From: Taenia hydatigena
Taxonomy: Eukaryota; Platyhelminthes; Cestoda; Cyclophyllidea; Taeniidae
DNA length: 64,000 bases
Direction: 5' to 3'
NCBI GenBank assembly: GCA_036345935.2
Contig: JADWOT020000008.1
Location: forward strand, 9,771,554-9,835,553
The notes below the pieces were generated by a model. The model did no database searches and was not told the origin of the DNA. It saw only the letters and a list, made by a program, of their open reading frames with translations. The position numbers and the translations under genes are program-made. Positions 25,386-36,450 of this stretch are shown piece by piece. Numbering within the stretch: position 1 is the first letter of the stretch; each line of letters starts with the position of its first letter.

Positions 25386-26632
25386 GCTAATTCTTTCGCG
25401 TTTAAGAAAATGCGAAGCACCATTAGAACTCAGCGGTAATGGGTAAACAGGCGGAATTTATTCAATTGCTGCTAGAGTGAATGGTGGATATAGGGGTTCT
25501 CCCTTCCTGTTGGTGGAAAGTTGAAACACTTAAATTTATCCAAAAACCGGTAAAAATCATTCCGTATATTTCAGTTACAACACATTTTAGAGTCAATTTT
25601 TACGATTTAAATAGACTATATCACAAATTTTGTTGCCTTAATATGTGCATGTCTTTTTTTACAAAGACAGTAATTTCTGATATTCAAATTGGAAGTCAAA
25701 TTGATACCGTCGTTTTTGAAGTAAGAATATATTGGATCCACTACCTCGTTGCTTTCGAGTTGCACTACTGGAATGTAGAAAAGTGCTTTTATTTTAGCGC
25801 ATGCATTCAAGCTCAAGTTAATTGTTGGTACTGACAAAAATAAGGATAGTGGGATGCAAAACTAAGTTTGACTGAACAGAGTGTGATACGCACCAGACAA
25901 AGGCCTTGACTCTGAAACATGACTCAGTCGACTAAAGTTCCCAGGTTGATTAGTACCATCATGGATTTTGCCTGATACTCCGCTATCCTTTAACTAGGGA
26001 TCTTGATTAAGAAACTTAGCGAATTAAACTCAATTTGATTGATTTAGCGGTTTCTAAACTAAGCAGTATTTGGGTGCATTTTTATGGATTATCCCATGAC
26101 ATTTATGCAGCAACTAACAAATAGTGAAATGCGCAAGCAGTTTTTATAAAATAATGTCTTCCTGTTTTGATGTTTTACTTTGTTGTCTGACGGGAAACGC
26201 AAAACCCCCTACATCCGACCTATTGGGTGCTCTAAATAGCGGAAACCATAACCTCAATTTTCTCAATCCACTTTCCAAAAGATACAATGAATGCAATTAA
26301 GTAAAGTTAAAACGCAACCACCCAATCGGATCGAAGGGTTTGAATTGGCCAATTTCAGTGATTTATTCTACGAAACCAGTGTGGGTACAGCAAACGCATT
26401 CGCGAGGGGGGTTGGTTGAGGTTGTGTGGAGTGGACGAAGCAACTACCATCGACAATTTCGTTTCATTGGCAGTTCTTGTGGTCGAGTGAGCTCGTTTGA
26501 TCGAGTAGAAGGCTAATTAGTAGACGATGTTTAATATTAATGGGAATCGATTGATCTAGAAATAAAAATCAATGATCCACAATGGCGCATCTAACAAGTG
26601 TGGCATTCCTTGCGCCCCAGTGATGCATTGTC
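25386..26632. other. spacer upstream of the tetraspanin-DCST locus
   Basis: No supported gene. The 117-codon frame at 25481-25834 has no splice signals or protein features. The promoter and 5' UTR of the tetraspanin locus should lie here, but I cannot pick a core promoter. Confidence 0.35.
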
Positions 26633-28217
26633 ATGACTGCCTCACTACTCTGCATATTTGGTCTTCTTCTTACTGTTTGCATTATCCTCAACGGTTACCT
26701 AACCTTATTTTGGTACCTGCCTGGAATGCCGACAGGTCAGATTAAAACCGACAACTCTTATCTCGTATCTCATGACCGCTTAGTCAGACGCACCCATTAC
26801 TACGTCCACTTTGAAATTGTCATGGCAGCCGTATGCTGCTTGTTTTGGACTCTCAGACTTCTCTCCGGTCTCATAGTTCCAAGAATATCTGAACGCAAGA
26901 AGATGCTAGTAGCTAGCATTTTGCAGCAGCTGTTAAAGCACGTTATGCGACCGTTAACAATAATCTTATTCATAACAAGCATCTTTGCAACTGTTGCAGC
27001 CTTCGACGATGCTGGATTGCTCAAGAGTGACGTTGCGAATTTTTTCAATCGTATATTTTATCAGCTTCAGAACACAGATCCAAATGAGGGTATGCGATAT
27101 GTTTAACATTTTTTAAGAGCATCCAGTAATTTTAAATAAATCTATTTGACCTAGATTTATGCATGCAAAATTTGCCTGTTCGGAGTAAATCACTTGTAGT
27201 TTTGCTGAGTCGTCTCCCATGGTTGCAGATCCATAGCCATAAAGTCTAATTAATAAAATATGAAACCATCGGGACAAATTAATTAAGATTGGCATTAGAA
27301 GCAGGAGTCCTGTCAAGCAATGAGATGATTGTGCATGTAAATTAGCAGGAGGTTAAATGTACCTTGACCAAAAGGTATGCGTTTCGATACTTGATGAGAA
27401 AACTAGTGAACTAGCAAACGATAGTCAGCCATGGTTAAGTAAAACGAAATTTTTAGCCGTAACACACTTGCAAATTTAGATTTTTCAAATGAGTTGTCCA
27501 CAAAGGGTAAAAAGTGGTTTTATTTCATTTGTGGTGACTTTGAAGTGGAGATCACTTTATAATTTGTTCTCGCATTCGTCATTTTGCATGAACCGGGCTG
27601 GTAAAGACGTTTATTAATCTATGCAAAAAAAATGTTTGATACAATTCGTGTTTTGACAATGCGAATGCCTTTAAAATACCTACTTAAAATTAGTTTTTCC
27701 GATGTTATAATCGGTAGCTATGGAAGATAGAAAAAGTGTGTAGAACTTTTCAGACAATGGACGTCAACAACGACTTTTACAACAACTGGAATCTATTCAA
27801 AGAGGCTACAGATGCTGCGGTGCTGCAAGTGTCTTGGATTGGTTTGGCATTTCGTTGGGCTCTGGCAAATCAATCCTGTCTCAGGCATCAAGTGATATCT
27901 ACATTCCCGCAAGTTGTTTGAACTCCCGAAGGAGTTCAGTGCTTGTGCCACAGAGAATTGTGGATTTGCAGGCTTCAATAAAGTCAATTCGTTTGGACAA
28001 GGCGACCTTTTATGCGCCTGTATTTCGTAAAGGATGTGTTGAAGCAGTCGGAGATAGACTTTATTCTGAATTTTATGGCTTCTTAAAGTGTATGAGTCTG
28101 ATTGACTTCGCCTTGAATGTCTGCCTGCTGTTGGTGGTTGTCTTTGACCATTGGGATCATTCAAGTTCAATGACTGCAAAAGCTAAAGCCGCAAAGCAGA
28201 AAAAAATATGTATCTAA
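26633..28217 (+). CDS. tetraspanin (four-TM, CCG-motif, peripherin-like loop)
   Basis: Exon 1 is 26633-27089 (ATG; the in-frame upstream TGA at 26621 fixes the start). Exon 2 begins at 27754. The GTATGC donor and TTTTCAG acceptor join in phase 1. TM1 is near residues 5-28, TM2 near 58-82 and TM3 near 105-125. The large extracellular loop carries GYRCCG followed by LDWFG, then IPASC and KGC, giving the four cysteines of a canonical tetraspanin loop. TM4 (SLIDFALNVCLLLVVVF) follows. The N-terminal cytoplasmic segment is very short. Tetraspanins organise membrane microdomains and partner proteins; some act in gamete fusion or photoreceptor discs. In this frame the protein stops at TAA 28215-28217, soon after TM4. 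The next frame is open and contains a sequence (AGWLEKG...W..LES) that recalls the C-terminal tail of peripherin, so the real tail may continue into the DCST frame (see 28210-28243). Confidence 0.85.
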
Positions 28218-31200
28218 CGCAAAATTATTGCAAGCCATTCAAGGCACTCCACTTTTGGCAAAACAAGTAAAGCTGCAAGAGGTGTATGGCGACGCGAAAG
28301 CCGGCTGGCTAGAGAAGGGCATTCGAACTGGCTGGTGTTTGGAAAGCAACGGGAAGCAGGATAGTGAGTATGTACGACGGATTTACACCAGAAGAACTGA
28401 AATTCCTGGTCAAATTAAAACAAGTGGTTTTCGTCGATTTCTTCGAACCTACTTACCACTGGTTGAGGCCGTGCTCTATACTGACGGGGACTCAAGATAC
28501 GAAGTGGAGGGCAATGACTACTACGGTGGCTTTATAGCCACTGCAGTTCGTGTAATTTGTTGTGGTCTGTATGGATATTTTGGGGCACATGTTCTTGTTT
28601 CTGCTTTTATTACCAATTATAAGGCTGCCCCCGCAGAAGGTGACATTGCAAAAACCGAGCAGGCCAGCAGCGCCGCTGAAGAACGCGAAAAGATCGTCGA
28701 AGAGTTGGCCTATATGACAAGCGTTCTTGTGCGCATTGCCTTCGTTATAGCTGCAATTGTGTCCAAGAGGTTCCGATGCTTTCTAGCTCTTCTGGGGCCG
28801 AATTTAGGGCTAACTGCAGGCCAGTCGTTTATTGCTGCCGAGTTGACAAATGTTGCTGTCTATGGACCAGTGCGGGGCTTAGCCACTAACCTCAGAGCTG
28901 CTGGTGGTTCGCTCAACTGTTTGATGAAGCTAGCTGGGAATATCACCAACGATGCTAACAAACTTCTAAAGCCAAGTGGTAAAGGTACATTCGAAGACGA
29001 AGTTGACGACGAAGAGGGAGATGAAAATGAGGTTGAAGATGATTATCTTGACATTGACTCCATAGTAAATGGCACTCAACAAAATTTAACAAGAATCGAC
29101 GGAGACAAGGGCAAACTTAAACCCGTAAAATACCCCAAATTGAAGAGTATATCAAGTTTCAATAGTTTTTTTGTGAAACTGATTAAAAAGGCATCGAAAG
29201 GGATAAGTCGAGGGGCATCCCACTTTAGACAGCTTACTATGAAAGTGCAAAATGAGGCAAGTCTATAATTTTTGTTACAACCATTTTCATTGCCTATGTA
29301 CTGCTAGTCAAAACAACTACACCATTCATTCAACCAAAGGGCCTTTAACCAAAATGATGTTATCAAGTAATTCGTGCACCTATATGTAGAAACTACATTT
29401 CCTGAAAGTTGGTCTACTGCTCTAGCACAGTGAACTACTGAGGCATGGATGTATGGGGTTGTTTGGACGACTTTCAAAGAAAGAAGATTAAAAAGTCAGG
29501 CAAACTGCTGGAAGTCGCTAATGGAGAGATGATTGACAGATGGTAAAAAGGAACGCCTGTCATCATCAACGACATGCCTACTTCTTAGCAGTAACGAAAA
29601 GCTTACAGCAGATTCATGAGGGGTTCATAAACGCCCGGAAGGGTCATTTTTCGCAGGCGTATGGAAGGCAAACTTGTTACGTGGCCATTTATTGCGCATC
29701 ACGTTCCATGTGAAGACCCACCAAATAATTTGTTTTGTTTGCAGTAATCAGTGAGTGGTTCTACTTAGGACAAAGCTGATAATAAGGCACAAAACTCAAG
29801 AGTTAAGCAAGACCAGGTTCCAACTATGCTTGACAATTTGGCAAACTAGGGGGCGACGACGCCTATGGATTTGGGTTGTTCCTCACGAATTGTTTAGTCG
29901 GAACGCTTAAACTATTTAATTGTGGTTAAACCTTCTTGACGAACAATACTTTTGATGGCTCTTGGACACTTGCTTTTCAACGGTCGAATTTCGCCTACAA
30001 ATCTCTAAAACGCAATCAATGCTCATCTTTTGAGCAAATAAAGCCAGTGAACAGTGCTGAAAAAGCACAGAAATACGTTTATATTACCTTAGTTAATGCA
30101 TTGAAAACTCGGTGCTACTACCTGTTGATGGCATGAATTTCGAATTTAAGATCGTTTGTTTTGCTTTCAACCAGCAAATTATTGCTTTGGCATTAAACAC
30201 TCGACACAACAAACCAATTTAATAAATAAATTAGCCTATAAAATTTTGGCATTATTAAACCAGTTCCTAAATCAAAGAGACGGATGTCCTTAATGCCATA
30301 GAAGGTTTGATATTGATGACAAAACGAACAAAGTCTATGCTAAAACGTTTTCACCAATAAACTTAAAGTTATTTAAAGTGGAAGGGAAATCTAGGGTATT
30401 TTGAGCTGTTTAACGTTGGCTTTATCTTTAAATCTGTAAAAGATTAATTAACTGTCAAGAATGGATTGATTAGCTGTCTTTCTAACTACTAAATTGAAAT
30501 TAAATACACAGTGAGTAAAGTTTAGTTTAATTTTACTTTGACTGACAATTCTGCTGTGTTTTAGTTATTGAGGGACCCAGAAGCAACACCGAATAAAAAC
30601 GCTACACAAAACAACGCCACTAAAGTTTCAGGGTCGACACAATCAAACGCTGACATCCAAGCAACGAACGCAGGTGTAAGCGAGTCCTTTCGACGCCACT
30701 TGGACGAGATGGACACCTCGGAGAAGGAGCGAATGCGCACGCGCAGGAAGATGATGCAAGCAAAGATGGCTGCTGCTGTGAAGAACCTAAACCTTGGAAG
30801 AAATGAGAGCCGAATCCTCATTGGCGCTGTAGCTTTGGGCCACAAGATTGACAGCAAATTGCGTGCTCGTCTCATGAAAGCCTGTATGGCTATGCAGCAG
30901 GCCCGCACCGAACAATGTAATGTGGCTGCTGTCACAGCCTGCTACCGCATACAAACTTCTGCTGTTATCTCTACCGGTCTTCCACTTTTCATTGGGCCTT
31001 GGTGTTCCTCCTACGTCACAAAGGGTACCGCGTGCCCAACTGGTGAAGCTCTGGAGAAAGCGAAAACAGAATGCGGAAACAGTGGCTACAGCATCGGTTT
31101 AAAGGATGGATTCGGAGCACAGTTCGCGGTGGCGCAGTCAGGGCTCCAACAATTTGCCGAAAATTTTCAAATCGTTGTGGGATACAAAAAACTCAAGAGC

Positions 31201-32361
31201 GCAGCTGCACAAATAAGAGCTCTACATCACGACACAGAGGATGCTATTGAACAACTCGCATACCTAACGTTGGATGCCACTCGAGCAGTTTTCGCCATCG
31301 TTCTCTTGTTCTCCACATTATTAAAATTGTTGTTCATTAGCCTTTTATTTAAAACACAAAGTTACATATCAATGTATCTTCAGGACATGGATTTTGACAA
31401 TATCTACATTGGAGATGTATATGAAAGGATAGACCAAAGGCGGAAGAATGAGTCACGAATGTACCTGCTGCCATTGAAGTCTCATGAAAGAAAAACAGTA
31501 TTTTGGCACAAAATAGGCTACACAGGTCCTGAGTGGGTACGGGCATTAAAGGCTGTGATCAAGTCGGCTGTACTCGGAATCGGTCTGACAATGCTCTTTG
31601 CAGCGGACAGCTATCTACACAGTCTCATGGTTGTCCTCGATGTGGTTACACAAGGTGATCTGCAGTTAGGCGGTAGTAGTGGACAATCCGACACGGCGGC
31701 TGCTGCAATGTTTCTTGCCGGCGATGGTTTTGCTGCTGAGCTGATAAAGGGTATTCTTGACGGTTTCCTTAACTTAATGAACATCGAACTCACCTACAAG
31801 TTGAGTGCTTGTGCTCCAAAAGTCATCTTCTCCTCACATGACTTGAGATTCCGATTCGGTATATTATGGACGACACTGCTGATACTGGGTATATTTTCGG
31901 GTTACTTGCTCCGACTGCGTCACATTGTTGCGGGCTTCTTCTACCCCAATGCACATCGAAGGCGGCAAATGCACTTGTATAATACAATGCTAGCTAATCG
32001 AGTAAGAGATCTCAATACAAACAGAAACTTACTTGTTCAACGCGTTAAAGAAAACCGCTTGCAGCACGAAGTCCGTCTGCTTTCCAAGCCACCCATCATC
32101 GCGGAGGTAGCGCCCGAACTAGCAAAAGTGCTGAGGCTGAGAAAGGGCACTTGTGTCATCTGCCATGATACGCGGAAGCCGGGACCAGAGATGTACATTT
32201 GTCCCGTGGACGCCTGTGCCACTTGTCGTCAATGCCAACGCAGAATTTCAAATGATCCCGAGTTTTGTGTTGCCTGTGTGGACCGCAATGAGGCCAGCAT
32301 CACTGATACCCTTAAAAAATTAGAGGAAATGTACAAGAACAGACCTCAGAATGTTGTCTAA
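28174..32361 (+). CDS. DCST1: DCST1-like DC-STAMP-domain protein with C-terminal RING
   Basis: Exons are about 28174/28244-29256 and 30565-32361 (stop TAA). The first part has a membrane pair (GGFIATAVRVICCGLYGYF and LVRIAFVIAAIV), the conserved segment GPNLGLTAGQSF..AAELTNVAVYGPVRGLATN, and an acidic Asp/Glu stretch. The second exon has cysteine-containing loops, the family segment MDFDNIYIGDVYERIDQRR, and further membrane segments. The motif AGFFYPNAHRRR..HLYN follows, and a C4C4 RING-like end (CVICHDT, CPVDACATCRQC, CVAC) lies about 530-571 codons into it. DC-STAMP-like proteins (DCST1/2, fly Sneaky, worm SPE-42/SPE-49) are sperm membrane proteins needed for fertilisation; human DCST1 is also reported as an E3 ligase. 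DCST2 identity is not excluded. The frame has no ATG before the second membrane segment (first in YMTSV), so its start must come from upstream exons, from fusion with the tetraspanin, or from a trans-spliced leader. Confidence 0.85.
28210..28243 (+). other. candidate 34-nt mini-intron joining tetraspanin and DCST frames
   Basis: A GT at 28210 and an AG at 28242-28243 delimit 34 nt containing CTAAC, a branch-point-like word. Removing it changes phase exactly from the tetraspanin frame (phase 1 at 28209) into the DCST frame. A second AG at 28234 is also phase-compatible but gives only 25 nt. Alternatively, the 7-A run at 28200-28206 may contain one A too many in the assembly; six A would also fuse the frames. 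Confidence 0.35.
29257..30564 (+). other. probable GC-AG intron in the DCST gene
   Basis: The reading frame reaches GAG, followed by GCAAGT at 29257-29262, the typical donor of GC-AG introns. The acceptor TGTGTTTTAG ends at 30564 and resumes in phase 0. A weaker GT donor at 29245 (GTGCAA) is also phase 0. The GT at 29261 would put the second exon out of frame. I see no coding sequence inside the intron. Confidence 0.5.
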
Positions 32362-33483
32362 CTCTTAATGCCATCATAAATATATTCTTTCTTGTATGAC
32401 CTTCTTAAAACAGCATAGTTTGCTTCCTGATTCGCGGAAGATGGATATTAATTTTCATCTCAAACAGACGCAATCTCATTTGTTTATTACATCATGCCTT
32501 GAACTTACAACCTCTTGTTTTGGGAAAATCATGGTCGTCTAAAAAAAGCGGCCCTTAAATCTACTGTATATCTAAAAAAATATTCGCAAGCATCTGCATA
32601 AATAGAAAATTTTGGGCATAAGTATTCGAATTTTTTATTGCAGTATTATGAAAAAAATTAATCAGCCACAAGGAATGGGTTTTTTTACATTTGGATGTGC
32701 TAGGAAATGGGAAAAAACTTAACTATTTCCAACCCCAGCCCCTGAGTAGGATGAGGAATGCCGGTGCTGTCGCGCATTTAAAGGGCTTACCTCCCACGGC
32801 ATAAATGTGCGTTAGTCGTCTGTGCAACAGCCCGTGGTAATGCGAGTACAGGATTTGCTTTTGGAAAAGTGCGTGGCAGACTGTCAGTGGATTACCAATA
32901 ACGCTGTTATGACTTGAGGATTATTATTTTACGAAAAGTTTTCCACAAGTGCAATGCGCAGAACAACTTTGACATATTTTGATTGAAAGTCTCATTTGAC
33001 ATTTTTAAAGCTGTCCATTCTTTGGTGATTCATTAACTGTTTGAATGATTGTGTATAAAACACGTGAACAAACTATAACAGGACTGAATAGATCAGTCTG
33101 TACCCTATTTTATGTCAAAAAACAATAATTTCGACCTCGTCTCACCTCACTTTACATAATTACCATATTACCCTTGTGCTTTTCATCCCAACACGACCTT
33201 TGGGTAAAAACAATTCCTTGAAAAACTTATTATCAATTCACATATGCTAATGCAACACTTTATGACCTGACGCCAAAGCCACACAAATAAGGCTTTAAAA
33301 TGCAAATACTGTATCCTCCACTAAGTCCTAGTTTAGATTTGATGCACACTTTCTTATCCTTTGAGTGGTAGGCACCATAGTCAGCATTGCTACTCCTCCA
33401 CTTATTAAAATCACAATCCATATACCTATTGATGCTGATTTTTTTATCATTTTCTACAATCCTACAAACGTGGGAAAATTTAT
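32362..33483. other. 3' flank of the DCST gene
   Basis: No supported gene. It should hold the 3' UTR. The sequence is AT-rich with no clear canonical AATAAA close to the stop. Confidence 0.35.
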
Positions 33484-33919
33484 GATGCATAATACTTGTG
33501 CTGAGCATTTCCTCTCAGCTCTTCGGTACATTGCTACTTCTAACCCACCCCTACCCGCCTCCCATACCGGTGCTCGCATCCCCACACCACACCCTCACTC
33601 AAACTCACACCTCTGTTGACTTCCTGATTGACGAGCAATCATGGCGCCATGGGAGCTGACGGTGGGTAGAGGCGAAGTTGGGTCGCAGAAAAGGGCGACA
33701 ACACCCACTTGCACACACACACACACACACACACACACGTTAATGCATTTTTGATTAATGCTGACACACGGAGAAGTGGCATTGTTGAAATGGGGCAATC
33801 ACGGAGCAATTGCGAAGTCCGATGGGCAGTGAAGAGCCTTCGCTTCCTCGAGTTGTTATTGTGATGTGTTAGCAAAACGAGGAGTGAAGTAATGTGGACA
33901 ATAAAAGTGCAGCCAACCT
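33484..33919 (-). repeat. copy 2 of ~430 bp inverted repeat pair
   Basis: Reverse-complement partner of 24956-25385, about 99% identical by eye outside the dinucleotide run. Most of the differences cluster at the GCATC end. Together the arms bracket the whole tetraspanin-DCST locus. Confidence 0.9.
33712..33739 (-). repeat. (CA)n microsatellite in repeat copy 2
   Basis: Uninterrupted CA on the + strand. It corresponds to the GT run of copy 1 and is longer. Confidence 0.9.
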
Positions 33920-34022
33920 TCTCGGCTTCATTTGATCGAGAAGAGAGATTAACAAAATGCAAAACAAGGGCAGGGCTATGCAATGTTTGATTTTCCGAGT
34001 ATGATATTTTCCGCTTATTCAG

Positions 34023-34131
34023 TGTTCGTCATCGTCTAATTTTGCATAATTCCTCCACTTTGTTGGTATTTAAAGCGTACAATAAGTGCAAAATATTTTG
34101 TACCATTACCATCCAAAGAGAAATTTCTCAG
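34023..34131 (+). other. weak candidate exon
   Basis: Strong acceptor and GTAAGT donor around 109 nt, open in one frame (phase 2 entry, phase 0 exit). No recognisable domain and no neighbouring exon found. It could be a 5' untranslated exon of the RhoGEF gene or a chance pair of sites. Confidence 0.25.
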
Positions 34132-36419
34132 GTAAGTACGGATCTTAGTTCTCGCCCGCTATTTATAATGATAATTGCGCTGGGAGTGGCTTCTAATTAT
34201 CTTTTCACCTTCTTCTATAATTTCCTTGCCTCGAATTCTTGTATGTTCGTTTTTAATATGTTCTCTCGAAAGTAGCCTTTAATTACTTACCCACTTTCAA
34301 ATTAGTGAATTCGAGGTTATCCCCAAACTGGCTCAGTCCTTTCCTGTTGAATTTCGCTACGGCTCTACTCAGACATCCATGCTGTGACTGAGAGTTCACA
34401 TTAGCACTTGCATTTTTCAGTTTTAGAGTCAACATGACGGAAGTATATTTACCGAAATCCTTGGCTTGTTGTTACAAATAAATTGCTATTCGATGGTACA
34501 AAATCTACTTTCCGTTCTGCTTTGCCAAATTCACAAATTAACTTCATCAAAGCCAATCAAATTATCCCCTTGAGATCCCTGCGGGACGCCCTGGGAAAAA
34601 TTAAATTTAAAGTAATCCAAGTAGGTCAAGTAGAAAATAAAACCATCCCAGGAGAATTGGCGTTCTTTCAAAATTGTTTCATTTTTTCTTGCTTTTTCAA
34701 AGGCCAATTTATTCATTTGAGCCTTTGAAAGCTCCTTCCATTGCTTAGTTCAAGTTTTATTTACAGACCCAATACTTGTTCGTGTTTCGGAGATGAGGCA
34801 CCTTTACCAGAACATAAACAATTACCGTGAAGAAAGTTTGATAAACATTATAAAAGCCTTTGAACAGTGTTTGTGAAATTTTGGACTGCTCTTTAGAGCT
34901 TGAACTGCTTTTGATGGCATCCATAAGCCGTAAATGTCTGGAAGCGACTTGATTATAATGGCGTGGGGAGTCCGAAGATGGTGTGCGGGCGCCACGATGA
35001 AGGTCACAGACACTCCATGCGGGGATCACAAAGTAGTGGCAAAAATTGTCGCATAGTAATGTTTTGAGGGCGGTGGGAGTCAACAAAGTTACATTTTTTA
35101 ATATGGCTCGACGCGTTATTGCACCCGCATTTATGGCACTTTATAGTGCTAGGATCATAATTAGTTTAATTGCTTTAAAAAGAAGGTTATCTGACGTGCA
35201 ATAAAACGTCTTTAATTCTCCTCTTTACATTATGGCTTAATGCACGCTCACATCAGATTCCCCAGGCTCACCGGACTGGCGCGATTTTCTTACTCGCTGT
35301 CAAAGCAAACCAAGCGATTCTCATTCGTTGTTTGCATTACCTGCCAGAAGATTACGATAATGCTCATTTGATGTGTCCTGTGAGGCCCTTCTGGCTGCCA
35401 TTGTTGTTCTCAGGAGGAGGTTAAACTCGCTGGCACCGACTACAAATAAGGCACCCTGTGGGCTGACCGTTCGAGCGACAAGTACAGGCAGTTGGGTTTC
35501 AAATAAACGGCATATGTTAGGATTCCTACACTGTGCGAAGTTTTTTATTCACAAGAATTTTTATCAAGAATAAATGAATTCTACCCACCAATCCGTCTAA
35601 ATTCTCTTATTTTCGGATACGAGTCGAGGACTTTAAAATTGTTCGATTGCACAAGTGTTCGCGATGTCTTTTCACATTTTATGACGCATTAAATGGCTTT
35701 CTTTGAAAAAACCCCATAACCATAAGACTTCATCTTTTCACTTAAATGTGGACGCGTTTTACAGTTAATGTGATTTTAGAGATTATTGCCTACTTGATCT
35801 GAATTTAAGTGTTCTTCTTCGCTAGCATTAGATGGAGCCGGAAGAGGGGCTGTGCTAGCTCCTACTTTAACCCCACTTAGAGGAGGCGATAGCTTGTTTT
35901 CACTTGTACGATCCAAATTGTGTTAAAAACTAACTATTTCCCGTGTGTTACAAAACTATAAGCGCGATAATATTAGGGAACTTACAATTTTACAACGAAA
36001 GTAAAACTTAATTTGTTTGGCTCAAGAAAAGGGAATTGCTTGAGTGGGTTTGATTTAGTGTTTCTCAAAAATCATTTATCTCTTTCCTCAAAAGAACTCG
36101 AGTGGCTGCAAAAATATCATGAAACTCTTCACGCATTTTTATTTTTCTTTTCTTTTTACAACCCATTCTCGTAGAACTGGAGCAAAATAACTATGATCGC
36201 AATGAATCGTATTTGTATTTGCGACACTGTGTAAACTTGTTAGGAACAAGGAAACGTAGGTGTCTCTCCCCGTCCGTAGACAAATAGTTCTCTAGTCGCA
36301 GCTAAATCATTGCATCCACCATTATGTTTAATAATGCAGAAATCAAACAAGGTGATTCTTGCGACGCACCAAAGCCATTCATTTTGGCCTTGGCTATCGC
36401 AGTTGTCGGTGGCTTCCAC

Positions 36420-36450
36420 ACCGCCACCACCACCACCACCACCACCAACA
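36420..36450 (+). repeat. (CCA)n microsatellite
   Basis: About nine CCA units in a row. It creates a poly-Pro stretch in a chance reading frame. Confidence 0.85.

Noticed and set aside
34531..34716. Minus-strand peptide with GVPQGS, a reverse-transcriptase motif word
   Set aside because: The residues that should follow in a reverse transcriptase are absent and the frame is only 61 codons with no other RT motif, so it is taken as coincidence.
34757..35086. Minus-strand 109-codon frame with a Ser-rich segment
   Set aside because: Somewhat protein-like, but no strong acceptor or linked exon, and overlapping frames on the same strand are equally open.
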